Notes under the pieces: generated by a model | Seen by the model: the letters and a program-made list of their open reading frames with translations, nothing else | What the model was told of the DNA's origin: nothing | The model's database searches: none | Program-made: the position numbers and the translations under genes | From: Breviolum minutum Mf 1.05b.01 | Taxonomy: Eukaryota; Sar; Dinophyceae; Suessiales; Symbiodiniaceae | Direction of reading: 5' to 3' | NCBI GenBank assembly: GCA_000507305.1 | Contig: DF239756.1 | Span: forward strand, 17,371 to 81,370 | Length of the DNA: 64,000 nt | Shown: one piece after another, positions 13,401-25,079 of the stretch | How the letters are laid out: every line of letters starts with the position of its first letter | How positions within the stretch are numbered: the stretch's first letter is position 1

Positions 13401-16400
13401 AAGCTAACTCTGAAACCAATGGATGTGATAATCGGATACAGAGATGTACAGAGTACTTTACTGTCAGAGTGGAAGTGGACTCTTTGAATCCTCCGCATGA
13501 TGAGTTGAAACATGTTGAAATCCACATCTTACATTGCTTCGACTTGACAGCTCTGTGACGATATGACTGGACTTGGCTACACCTAATTTTTCTGTTGGGA
13601 AGTCCAGCTAGGACAACTTGCAGAATGATGCCTTTCTTCTAGCTGTCCCCACCTAAGGGAGACGAACATCTTGGATCGTCGGAAGTTGAAGTCAGGTAAG
13701 ACACTAACAAGAGCCTGGCCTGATCGTGTAGGTAAACCAATGCTTGGCAAATGGTTTCTAAGATCTCTCGGCGTTTTCCTTCAGAAAGCCTTGGTCGTTC
13801 AAACACTTCCCAAAAGTTTTCTGCATGGCGTGCTTGCTCTGCAATTCAACGGGCAGACTGAATCAAACGCTTGTTGCCACCGTGCTGTCGCACTGCCTAC
13901 TTAGGAATACTCAGGCATACTCAGCCCACCGTGCCCAGCTGACATACATTCTTCAATTTGAATGTCGTCTGATATCAAATTTGAGTGGACTGCAAAGCAG
14001 CTGGAACTTTACAAAGCTTTTCCATACTAAGTCACTGCAGAGATGGATCTGGATCTGTAGCTAAAACTGCATCCTTAGTGGGAGACTCGGAGATGAGTGT
14101 GCTGCGTTTGCAACCGATAACCCCTGGTGCAAAGACTGGAACCTCCCTGGACAGTCTGTCATTTCAAGTGATTGACGCCATTTAGTCATTGTGGGGGATG
14201 TCCTTCCTGCCGGAAAGGATGATCCAAATATATCCAAATCATTTTGGTCAGTGGTCCAGGAGAAGCTCTCACATGTGGATGGGCCAAGGTGACCATGACC
14301 TGCCGGTCGTTCTCTTCTAAATTTGAAGCAAGACTCAAAAAGGCTCAAGCCCCGCACAAATTCCTTCGCGAGAAACGATATGCCAACAAAGCACGTTTGA
14401 TACACGATTTAGATCTATTTAGTCTTACGCGCGACTTGACTTCGTCCTCAAAATGAAGGCTCCAAAGCTCTCTGAATTCCCTATCCACTCCCGCATGCAG
14501 CTGCATGTAGGTCCTCGACTATCAAAACAATGCTCCGGGATTCTTCAATGCAAGCTCCGTAAAAGGTGACGATGGACCTCAGATGTGCAAGCTCTGCGGT
14601 CTCACCTTGTATTTGCAAAAACTGTCAGAAATGCACAGCGGCACAGCGCTAGAAATAGTCTTGGAACGGGAGGAAAGGACGGGTTCAATGGGATGTTCCT
14701 GTGAGAGTGCAACCTTTAGTGTCAAACCATGCGTTGAAAGGTTGCAGTTGCCACATGAAAAATACCTCAACTGCTAGATCTACTGGTATGTGGGTGCCAG
14801 GGAAAATTTTCCGAATCAGTGAAGTCCCAATCACAACATATCACAACAGTTGTTTGAGACGTCAGCTTTGAGAGCAATTCTCTGAGCTACCTAATCACCG
14901 GATCAAAATCTTGACATATCGCTGAGCATCTGAGCTATCTATGACGCGTTCCAAAGTGGGAGACCGAGAGAAACCACTTAACAATAGTCTTCTCATGAAC
15001 ATTTCAATCACAAAGAAAGGGGTCCCCTGACGCTCGCGTTTTGTACAACCCTCTAATAATATGAGACAGATACGTACACTATTCATCAGAGCATATGACT
15101 CATGAATCATCATGAATGAATGAATCAGAAACATATAGAAACATCACTCGGTAGCATATATATATATATATATGCATATAGAGATAAGTGATGACAAATC
15201 CTTTGGCCTGTTTCAGCTTTGACACAACATGGCACCAAACCCATTGCCCGGCGCGTCACGGATGGCGCAAACGTCGCAACACTCGCAATTCTTTACCTTG
15301 GAGATTTGGGCTTAATGAAAATCCAGCGTGTGATGCTGGCGCAGAATCAGTCAAACAAAGTGCGGTGTATAGTTTGAACATTTCAAAAATCAGCATCTGG
15401 ACTTTGCATTGAACCCAATAGTCAATATTAGTCTTTTGTTTTGCCCCAAGCAAATAGATAGATTCGTCGTGGTTCATTCAGGGCAGAGTCTCTACAAATG
15501 GAACTGCTTGCCTACACCTTTCATGACTCACACCCAAATCACAATTGCAGCAAACGTCTCTGAAGCTAACTTGGAGCATTCTCAGCTCAATATCATGAGT
15601 GATCAAACTTCGATTGGGCATATAACATAGATGCTTGGAGTGCTACTATATGTTCCGGATTCTACATACAAGTATCCGCAAAAAGTGAATGAAGTCATTG
15701 TGTCCTTGTGTGTTGTGTTTATGTTTCTGCATGTATCTCTACGTATGTCTATGAGTGTGTGTGTGTGTGTCTACTGTGTCGTTGTGTCTATGAACCTCTG
15801 TGTATGGCTACGTATGCTGAGGCACGCCCCAGGTACGTCAGTTCAACGCAAGCCTAAGTACAGAATGCCCACGTGCATGCTTGGACGATGGCACGTCATC
15901 GCAAAGTGAATTGTCTGGTACTCCGCCCTGCTGTGCTGTGTGCTGTGTGCTGTGCGGTGGTGTGCAGTGCTGTGTAGCCCTGTGATGTGCTGTTCTTTTG
16001 CAGGGTTTGGTGTGTTGTGGTGTGACGGTGTGCTATGTGATGTCATGTGCTGCCAGTGAAATGCAATCTATAGAATGTATCTATAGACTTGGTGAACTAT
16101 GTAAATATGGGTATAGCTTTGTAGTGTAAATGTGTGTGTGTGCTAAATTACGCAACAAATCATGTACATCCACGATCTGTCACAATCACGCACCAATGCA
16201 ACAAACAAATCAAAAATATGCATATATATATATATGTATATATATGGACAAAATGTAATATCAATTACATGGGTCAAGACTGGACTTTCAAAGTAGGCAA
16301 TGCCAAACTGGATCTGAACCAAGATCAAATTCGACTCAGCTGCCACAAAAGTCCAACAATTCAGCTGACCTCGTTCGGCAGGGCCAACAAGCGGTCTGGT

Positions 16401-17343
16401 GAACCACGGGAGGTATCCATGATCACACGAAAGGATTCAACTCAGGAAGATACAAATAGAATGCATCTTTGAAGAAATCCTACTTACCTCAAATATTGTT
16501 GATTCCAAATCAAAGCTGTATACTTCAAATTGTCTTAGAGTATACATATATATATAATTGTATGATATGTCTATATTTATATATATATATATACGTCAAA
16601 CCATGTTCATACCTATAACTACATATAATCATAATATATTTACACACATGTCTTCAAAGATCTACGTCCGCTTCTATCTACCTGACTTGAAGCAGCCTTT
16701 CATCTCCCCAAGCATCTCGCCAGAATCATCCAGGTGACGTGGTCAGCTGGTCACGGAGCGGAAGCTTCACGGCCACCTTGGAGCCTCCAAACAAGGCGGG
16801 CTTGGACGAACACGACAAAATCAAAAAGTATCAAAAGCTTTCAAAAGCTCTGTCCATATTACATCATAGTACAATGTATTCTTATAATTTCCTGTATGTG
16901 TATGTGTATATGTATATATATAAATAAATATTCATATATATATATACATACACATCTATCTGATTATCTATATAATTATATAATTATATATATTTATGTA
17001 TATGCTTAAATTTCTTCACAGGGAAGTCAATCTCAATCTTCGATGAATGCATGTTGATTGCGCTTCAGACTCAAACGACCAAGGAACAGCGGTCAATTTG
17101 AACATGCGATCGCCGCTAATGGTTTTTGTAGGGTGTACACACAGCGGTACGGAAAGCGATGGGTCGTCTACCCTTCGAAATCTACCATGCTGGCTTGCCA
17201 AAAAAACGTCTGAGGCAAACGGTGGCAATGTGAGTCTATTGGTTTGGATCCTCTCTCTTGACAATCTCATGATTTTTTGGGGGGGCGTTGTTTCTGGATG
17301 CCTGCGTAGTTTCCCTCCATGACCAGCGCAAAGCCTCCCTTTC
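10413..17343 (-). CDS. Split gene for a TKL-like, non-RD protein kinase
   Basis: Kinase subdomains appear in canonical order on the minus strand in short exons. Gly-loop GKGGFALVMEGNYAG, 17343-17302 (GC donor). VAVK lysine, 16776-16765. Helix C and IV-V, 14621 to about 14495, with ELAHLRSIVTFYGACIEE. VIa, 13838-13720, EILETICQALVYLHDQ (GC donor). Catalytic loop, 13358-13282, HGDLSPKNVLL. DFG, 12661-12584, PVLVDFGMSVF. APE, around 12244-12186, GSPQWMAPELL. IX, 11875-11787, DIFSFGRLSFFVSTGRLPF (GTGAGG donor). A terminal exon 10494-10413 ending KRVRFHAFPKDEAMID plus stop may close the gene. The catalytic lysine, the helix C glutamate, the loop Asp and Asn, DFG and APE are all visible; the HRD arginine is glycine. 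IVTFYGAC and WMAPE suggest a tyrosine-kinase-like Ser/Thr kinase. Joining VIa to VIb is phase 0. Subdomains X-XI and the true 5' end were not identified; the terminal exon is inferred. Confidence 0.75.
15905..16060. repeat. Degenerate TGTGCTG tandem repeat
   Basis: A GT-rich low-complexity run of imperfect TGTGCTG / TGTGGTG units. It lies within the presumed kinase intron between the VAVK and helix C exons. Confidence 0.7.
16217..16250. repeat. TA-rich microsatellite
   Basis: Alternating TA with a few G interruptions, inside the presumed kinase intron. Confidence 0.8.
16543..16592. repeat. TA-rich microsatellite
   Basis: A second TA-rich tract within the same presumed intron. Confidence 0.75.
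16895..16995. repeat. TA/TG-rich microsatellite
   Basis: About 100 bp of mixed TATATA, TGTATA and TATAAT units, lying between the exon carrying the VAVK lysine and the glycine-loop exon. Confidence 0.8.
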
Positions 17344-17484
17344 CTGGTAAAGCTGCTGGGATCCAATATCAAACATCTCATGTCCAAAGCTCATGACGCA
17401 CAAATATGGTGCACAGTCAATTTACGGTATATTTCCATATATTTCCACTGTTGCCCAATTCATCTCCAAATCTATAAAGAACAC

Positions 17485-18390
17485 TTAGCATGTTCTGGGT
17501 GCGGAGGACACTTTCCAATCTTTATAGGCTTCCACCAAAATACAAATGACAAGTTCACCTCGAGCTGCTGGTTCCTTTTGCATTTCAGTGTCACTGTGTT
17601 CATTTCTCATATGAAAATTTTGAAGCTCCATCGAGCAAACCTCCCTGAAAATGCAAACTTTGACTGAAAAGGATTGCCACATACATATAATTACGTACAT
17701 ATCAAGCATTATCAGACCTATATCACTGTATTACGATTCTACCGTGTTTTGCGAGAATGCGTTGCATATACATGCACATTCTAAGTTTTGATTCAGCTCA
17801 CATCAATGCGTGTTTGATCCTTTTGCAGGGAAGTTTTGTCAAGTTTTTACGTCTTGAATGGGATAAACTGCAGCTCACCTGGATACTGACCTTCTGCAGC
17901 CAAGCATCCAAGCAAGTTTGGCTCGAAGGTAATGTCAGGCCAATCCTAATGTGTTTTCTGATTAGCAAGAGTACAAAACCTTGTAGAATTTTCTCAAAGT
18001 TTTGGAAGTGAATGACTGTGGATGTGCAATAGTACTTTCCACGATGCGATCAGATCTGTGAGAATCTGAGAATCTGCAAAAAAGGATCAAAAATCAAAAA
18101 GGTCTTTACAGGGTCTTTCACACAGATCTCAAATATTCAGGTAGTGTTTTGGCAACACTGGGTTTTAGCAAGGCTGCAAACCTCAGGTAGCGGAATCTTG
18201 AATCTCATTGGAAAATGCTGCAGCAAGAGTCAATCAACCATTTCTCTTCGGCTGCTAAGGCCTTCATTGCTTTCAGTTGCATGGGCACGGGAGCTGCATT
18301 GCCTTGTAGCAAGTGGCTGGGACCACTGGGAGCCATTGAGGTCAAGATAGATGAGGACATTGAGCAAATAAACCCATAGGAAACCAACAT
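17485..18390 (-). CDS. Exon-like blocks upstream of the kinase domain
   Basis: Two minus-strand blocks. The first, about 18312 to 18205, follows an AATGGCTCCCAG acceptor and contains GNAAPVPMQLKAMKALAAEE. The second, about 17610 to 17485, contains EMQKEPAARGELVICILVEA. Both lie just 5' of the glycine-loop exon on the same strand, so they could encode the segment preceding the kinase domain. Around 18.4 kb an overlapping frame could instead encode a hydrophobic helix (LSWLVYVGFLWVYLLNVLIY); the two readings conflict and I cannot choose. No family is recognised. Confidence 0.25.
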
Positions 18391-19195
18391 AAACCAACCA
18401 ACTCAGCCTTCCGCCTCCCAACTGAATGACATCATGCTCCGGATGAAGGGGTGGGCCGGTCACTCCCCTCCCAAACACAGTAGGTATATCTCAAAATAAC
18501 CGAGGTCGTCGATGTCTCACTGATAACCCTGGATGAAACATCAAGAAAGCAGTGGTCAAACTTGGTCGAATGTGGCTTCAGGATGCTTCAGGATGTTTCA
18601 GACTTGTCTTGGATAGTCTGGTAATCACTCCGTTGGCCATGCTTCCGTTCTCACCCTCTGATTTGTGATTCCAAAAGCAACTGTAATTACTGCAGTCAAT
18701 AATACTTTTGCTGTAAACATTACATACACAGAACAGCAACGCGCAACAGCAACGCGCAACAGCAAGTTCTCGAGATATAACCACGATAATCACTGACAAG
18801 GTACGAGTCTGTGCCGGGGTAAAAACGATACCTGTGCAAGCTGACTCCACTGTGTCCCTGGAAAAAACCCTCAGAATTCGCAACTTTGGCTCATGATTCG
18901 AAGAAAAACAACATGTTCCCATGAATGACTTTTGCCGGGCCCCATCTGGCATACGTCAACCGCTTTCATTGTTGAATGAAACTTCACATCATGGCGGGAT
19001 AGTGGACCAAACCTGCGGATGGTAAAAGATAACACAGGTATGTAAAGTTCCACCTCAATGACATCTAGTATGAACTGTGGAACACTCTCGCCATATTTAT
19101 TTATATATGATGGCAACAAAGCGTCTATATGATCCACATTCAGGCGACGGAAATGCCACCCGGCTTCCAAACCATCTCATTGTAACTATACTACT

Positions 19196-19497
19196 GTTGA
19201 TGGCTGAAATCCTGCACCGCCTGCCATGTATTGCATTGTAGCACCTTTGATGCTTCCCCCTGCAACCCCCATAATTTCAATGTTGGGATGACATCGAGGG
19301 TGGTGCAGGATTTCAGCCATTCATGACTGCGTCTGTTTCCTGCATTTGAATACCTGGATGACATCGAGGGTGGTGCAGGATTTCAGCCATTCATGACTGC
19401 GTCTGTTTCCTGCATTTGAATACCTCCAATGTTAAGATTCAAGGGGTGGAGGGAAATCCCATCTACTCAAAAGTGGTGCAGGATTTCAGCCATCAAC
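19196..19497. mobile_element. MITE-like element with 23-bp perfect terminal inverted repeats
   Basis: The ends 19196-19218 and 19475-19497 are perfect inverted repeats (GTTGATGGCTGAAATCCTGC... and its complement). Similarity continues outward for about four bases with one mismatch and leads to TA on both sides, fitting a TA target duplication of the Tc1/mariner-Stowaway type. There is no coding capacity. Two identical 70-bp direct repeats fill the centre (19286-19355 and 19356-19425), each carrying another copy of the terminal GGTGCAGGATTTCAGCCAT core. The element therefore holds four copies of its own end sequence, three direct and one inverted. Superfamily assignment is inference from the TA flanks and length. 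Confidence 0.75.
19286..19425 (+). repeat. Perfect 70-bp tandem duplication inside the MITE-like element
   Basis: The two copies, 19286-19355 and 19356-19425, are identical over 70 bp, which suggests a recent duplication. Confidence 0.95.
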
Positions 19498-19504
19498 CGT
19501 ACGT

Positions 19505-19685
19505 ACATATATATATATATATACATATATGTTATCTGTATACATGCTAATATATTACAGAGATAGCAAAAGTGTCATCAGCATATATATATAGATATCT
19601 TGACTGGTAATTGTAAATATACGTGTATGTATATATATATATATTTATTGTATGTAAATATATACAGTATATATATATATATATC
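19505..19685. repeat. TA-rich microsatellite cluster
   Basis: Several TATATA and TGTATA tracts follow directly after the MITE-like element, consistent with insertion into an AT-rich target. Confidence 0.75.
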
Positions 19686-19699
19686 AAAAATATCACTGC

Positions 19700-21560
19700 A
19701 AGCTACAGTATCAGCAACAATATAAGCAAGTTTGACCGAGGCACTGCTCAAAGGTCGACTAGCGGCGCTGGTGACCTCGGAAGGCAACTTTTTTCAGCGA
19801 AATAGGTCGACTACCGTGGCATACCGAATGCAGGAAATCTGCATGGGCCGGTATTTGATAGTACTTGTTCTTCATCACTGGATTATTGATTCCAATCATA
19901 GAGCATCAGGGGATATCGTAAGGGTCTGTATGACGTCCACATATGTCCAACATTTGGATTACTGATTGCGGTGTATGGTCCCCCAGTCCAAGACACGAGA
20001 CATTTATTTTGGTGCCCAAGTGTTGTGCGGGTGCTGCTGCCAAGGGACAACTCCAAGAGATAGGGGAGTGGCGTAAGGTGTATGTAACGAGCAAACATCT
20101 CTTGTTTCATCCCCTATGTAAGGAGCTTGCAAAGAACGTCCATCCAGCCTGTGTTGCCCAATCAAATTTTCAATTAACATCCATATCTTGCCATTTATTG
20201 ACAGGTCGTTCCCGTCGCTTTTGGATGCCAAGGAACTCCAGACTGTACATCATCTGGTATGAGAGCTTGTGGCGTTTGTGGCGTGGATGCTCCAGACCTC
20301 AGACGGTTGGCATGACTACGACGGCTCCGGGTTGGCGGCCTCGGGGATGTTGTTGCATGATTTGAGTGAACTTGGAGTTGCAACATCCTCTTTCTGGAGT
20401 CTCATCTGCAGCCCTGACGTGACATTGGTCAATAAACCTCCTGAAGGGGAAGCTTGTGTCTCCAAGTTAGCAAAAGATCATCTTGACTGAAAAGATGGTA
20501 GTTTGGGCATTCTTAACAGCATCATCACCATCATCACCGTAACGGGTGTCTTCCCCTCTCACTTCATTCCGATATTCTCTTCATGTGAACCATTTGTTGC
20601 ATGTTGATCATGTTGTGTTGTGACCCCGACTGGTGGGTTCCTCATAATGCACGTTGTTTGCAAAAACAAGTCATAGAGGCAAAAACACGTCAGGATGTTT
20701 GGACTCCTTCAAAAGGACCATGTTTGACAATGCCAAAGAGTACTTGGTTGGCATTGATGGCAACCCCGGCTTTCCCAACGACGATCATCACCTTACTAGA
20801 CCGAGATGCGATTCTGCTGAGCGCGAGAAAGGACCTTGCCTGAGCGGAGTGCTAGCAGTTCAAGGTTTTGCACAACAAGCTTCAGCTCTGTTGCCCAACA
20901 ACGCTGTAACATCTGCCACAACTTCGGGCTTCTTGCACCATACTCTGCAAATGATCAGTCATCCCCCCCTGTCCGTGCACTGCTTGCTTGAGTGTCATTG
21001 GTACACAAACAGAATACCAGCACTTGTGTGCCCTTAAGTTATTGCACACAAATCGACAGGAGTTTGAAGGTTGAGGCGATGTACATATTTTTGTCCCAAT
21101 CATGCTCCATGACTCCATGACGAGATTTGAAGAAAAACGATTTCAACAGCTTATTAGCAGCCTTTTCCATTACTGTTTACATTTTTGTTGACTTTCTGAG
21201 ATTTTTTACAGGTCTTTAGGGTGTTTTTAGCCCAGTTGCTCCATCTCATGTTCTGCGGCCGCCCGAAGGACCTTCTCTTTGGTCAAGTCCTACACAAGGC
21301 TCAATGCTTCAGGGGTCCCATGTGGCAGCCTCATTATCTGTGACCAGAGCAACCCCAGAAAATGTATCAACAAATCGACACAAGTTTTCACAAACACGTC
21401 TGTTGAGATGAGGACCTGATTTCTGCAAAAGGAATAAGTCAACAAGTCGAATAAGCTGTAGAGATGTGTGATGATTTTTGCAGATTTTGAAAGCAGCTGC
21501 AGTCCTTATGGATCTGCTGAATGAGAAGAAACGCGGAGCGCTCTCCAATCTCAATCCAAC
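19700..21560. other. No supportable gene; competing open frames
   Basis: Plus-strand 20654-21037 is open for 127 codons, and the minus strand opposite can encode KVMIVVGKAGVAINANQVLF. The readings exclude one another and neither matches a known domain, so none is called. Confidence 0.4.
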
Positions 21561-21596
21561 AACGACCCAGGAGGCCTGCAAGGTTGACAATAGCAC

Positions 21597-21707
21597 CTAT
21601 GGTTCCTAAACATTTCTGGTATGACCAAACGTGATACCCGGTATGGGAATATTTCGCGATTGTGTGACCAGCCCCCAAAAACGGGGTCTTGGGGGGTAGC
21701 CTGGCAG
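21597..21707 (-). CDS. Single exon-like block
   Basis: A 111-bp (37-codon) minus-strand block between a GAGATTGCAG acceptor and a CATAG|GTGCTA donor encodes ARLPPKTPFLGAGHTIAKYS and continues HTGYHVWSYQKCLGTI. It is in the orientation of the kinase gene. No family is recognised. Confidence 0.28.
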
Positions 21708-22196
21708 CTGCAATCTCAATCAGTCTAAAACTTATTAATGTTGGGAGTGATGACATAGCAATGCATGTTGTCGTGTTGGCCATGTTGAGTGACTTGTGAA
21801 CTCTCTCTCTGTGTGAAGGACTGAAAAAAGTCTTGCTAGCTGCTAGCCAAATGGCTTACCAACCCAATGCCATAACTTCATGACTATGCCGGACTATGTC
21901 CATAAAACATGACTTTCTATGACTTTCTCAGGACCAATCACCGGTGCTTGTCATGATGTTGTACAATTGTGTACCATCGTAACATCATGATATCACGTAC
22001 ATGTCTTGCTTTCAAACCGGACTGGTGGTGCACGTGGCAACATCTGGATATTCCAATAAAACTATATAAAGCAGCGGTCAATTGCTCTTGTTTCTCTACC
22101 GGGACGAAGCGAATCTATTCAGACAATTGGATCGACATTGACATACATTCAGGACTTTAGGTTCCTGGTTCACATTGTTTCCTTTTTGGCCCGTGC

Positions 22197-22218
22197 ATGT
22201 GTGTGTGTGTGTGTGTGT
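22197..22218. repeat. GT microsatellite
   Basis: An uninterrupted GT run of about eleven units. Confidence 0.9.
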
Positions 22219-23644
22219 CACAATACGGGACGGTTATCAACAAAAACTACATGGGCTCAGTCTTATATCTTTCAATGTTCTATAGCTGCACCTAGTGCCT
22301 ACTAGCAAAGGGATGACCATTCCTCGTACAACGACTTTCGGCCATGGGCCATATACAGTAACACATGTTGCATCAAAATGTCACTAATCTCAATGTGAGA
22401 GGATCCTGTCACTTGCACACTAAGGTTCGAGAAACTTTCTAGTTTGGAGTGAAAAAAGAGGTAATTTCAAATGTTTGAAATCTTTGAACCTCTGTACAGT
22501 GATGTACAGTGTGTCATGGAGGGTCATCTCTGTGTTATGGTTTGGTTGGACCAAACTATTCCATGACTCCTCTCCTCCTACCGTCGTGCATCTGTCAACT
22601 TGCAATTCTCAAAGCATTTGGCATGTGGGATAATTACTATACGTATAGGAGAATGAAACTTGAATTGGTAATTTCATGAAATTCATCCATTAATCTCTTT
22701 GATATTCATTGGAATTGGAGCTAAAGGTGTCAAGTTCTGGAGATGCCACCTTGCCACCCGGTCGCTGCCCGCCTATCACAGCACACAAGAAAATGCGCAA
22801 GGCAAGATTAAATTTACGAGCCTTGCTGGCACAAATGCCGTAGACAAGGTGGGTGGATGCTTTGGGTGATCGTAAAAACAGATTTTGTTTGCTAGCCTGG
22901 CCTAATTTGAATTTCTCTGCCATGTCTCTTTCTCTCTCTATCTCTCTTCACAGCTAGCTGCACTGGCATAGATCTTTCAGATGGACATATGGTTGAAGAA
23001 GTGCTACCATCCTCAGACTGAGTTGTAGCTCACTCGTGTTCAACTTATAACAGCGGATATCACAACTAAATGGGAGCACACCAAATGCACTCGCCAAATT
23101 CTCACTGGTGCCCTCCATCTATCAATCAAAAATCGGGGAATCGGGGTCTGCCTGGCCCGTCCTTCAAGTCTATTTTTCAGGGACAATCTCGCCAAGCAAA
23201 TCCGAACAAGCCCACAAAAAAGGGGCTGTCGCTCCAACATCCGTTGATACTCCCTGTTGTATAGACCAAGCAACACTACCTCCATCTGCTTGTGGAGCAG
23301 GCAAAGAGAATACCAAGTAAATCAACGGAAAGCAAGGCACACAGCAAACGCTCACCTGGCTGCATGATGCTGTTTCGGTCTTTGCGCCTTTGGGATCAAC
23401 AAAAAACATCAAAAAGCACCACGATGAGCTCCGGACCACTGCTCGTACAGGCATGACAACGAAGTAGACCAATGCAAGAAGTGAAAAGTTGCCTTGCAGC
23501 CGAATCGCAGTTAGGAAGCCGCAAAAAGTTTTTACAAAAGAAATTCAAATGACTATGTTGAAAGCATTGAAAAAATAAAAAAAAGTTTTCAACCAGAAGG
23601 CTTGAAAGTATTGCGGAAATGACGAAAGTAAAAACGAGAACAGG

Positions 23645-23675
23645 AGTACAGTACAGTACAGTACAGTGCAGTACA
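23645..23675. repeat. GTACA pentamer repeat
   Basis: About six tandem AGTAC/GTACA units with one substitution. Confidence 0.85.
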
Positions 23676-24345
23676 ATAAGATATAAGATATAAAGAATAA
23701 AGTATCATTGCATGATACGTTGACTGCAGTGCTCTGCGCCCACAGACTGACAGATAGATGCAGGGATGGCCCAGCAATTCAATCTGATCTTGGCATCAAG
23801 TGTTTTTCTGGGCCACTTTGGAGCAAACATAAACAAACTGCACATAATCAGCCCATAAAAGACCTTGCAAGTCTCCGCACTCAAGTCACTGGAACCAAGA
23901 CAAACACGTCCCGTGTCCCTTAAAAATGATCTCATTTCAAGTTAACTGCCACCCACCCCCAAAGCCACAGCCAGCCACAGCCGAACGATCAGGATTCATG
24001 AAACTCACCTTGAAACCTCCCAAGTCCAAGACTGATGTTGCTGCCGATGTCCGTCAAGCAAATTATAACAAGTTTGCATAAGCTTGCTTCATTTGAAGAA
24101 CTATATAAGTCGCTCTTCATTTATGTCTTAAAGAGTTGACAAATATTGTTAGTATACATATGTATAATACGTACATATACCCCCTCCTAGAACCCCGCCA
24201 AAGAATTTCATTTGCCAATTGTCTGCTAAAAAAACATCTCATCTGCTAATTGTCTGCTGAAAAAATCTATCACAATGCATCTCTTCTGGAAAATATCCTC
24301 TCACAATGAATCTGATCTGCAAATTGTTTTCCCAACAAATGCAGT

Positions 24346-25075
24346 CAAAATCCAAACCAAAAAACACCCTAACCAAACCAAAACCAAAAACGAAAAAAAA
24401 CAAAAAAATCATCAGAGACCCCCAAACCAAAACCAAAAAAAACAAAACCAAAAACAAAACAAAAAAACAAAGAAAATTGACATCATCCCAAACCAAAACC
24501 AAAAAACACAAAGCATATTGACTCATCAGAGGTCCACAAACCAAAACCAAAAAAGAACAAAATCAAAAAAAAACAATGAAAATTGACTCATAAGGACCCC
24601 AAACCAAAACACTTCGCCATGAATCAATTTTCTTTGTTTTTTTTGTTTTGGTGTTTTTGGTTTTTGTTTGGGGGCCTCTGATGAGTCAATTTTCTTGGGT
24701 TGTTTGGTTTTGTTTTGTTTTGGTTCTTTGGTTTTGGCTTGGGGGTCTCTGATGAGTCCATTTTCTTTGGTTTTTTTGGTTTGTTTTTTGGGTTTCCGTT
24801 TTTTGGTTTGGTTTGGGGCTCTCTGATGAATCAATTTGCTTTGGTATTTTTGGTTTGTTTTTTGGTTTTGGTTTGTGGACCTCTGATGAGTCAATTTTCT
24901 ATGTTTTTTTAGTTTTGTTTTTTTTGGTTTTGGTTTTTGGGGTTTTGGTTTAGGGGTCTCTGATGAATCAATTTGCTTTGTTTTTTTTGGTTTTGGTTTT
25001 GGTTTGGGGGTCTCTGATGGGTCCATTTTCTTTTTTGGTTTGGTTTTGGTTTGGGGGTCTCTGATGAGTCCACGG
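24346..25075. repeat. Large inverted minisatellite (CCAAAA / TTTTGG arms)
   Basis: The left arm, about 24346-24612, is built from AACCAAAACC-rich units carrying ACTCATCAGAG. The right arm, about 24630-25075, is the reverse complement of the same unit, with CTCTGATGAGTC recurring about seven times every 50-78 bp. The arms meet near 24615, so the whole is an imperfect 0.7-kb palindrome with unequal arms (about four against seven units). A 194-codon minus-strand frame across it (25110-24526) translates only to lysine/proline/glutamine-rich low complexity. Confidence 0.85.
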
Positions 25076-25079
25076 TTGC

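Larger units (their letters stand above)
21810..24340. other. No supportable gene
   Basis: AT-rich sequence with two microsatellites, GT at about 22197-22218 and GTACA at about 23645-23675. No domain motif was seen. Confidence 0.5.

Noticed and set aside
14275..14335. Minus-strand ENDRQVMVTLAHPHV, resembling helix C and beta-4 of a kinase
   Set aside because: It lies downstream of the exon already supplying ELAHLRSIVTFYGAC, so it would duplicate that subdomain in the wrong order. Kept out of the model.
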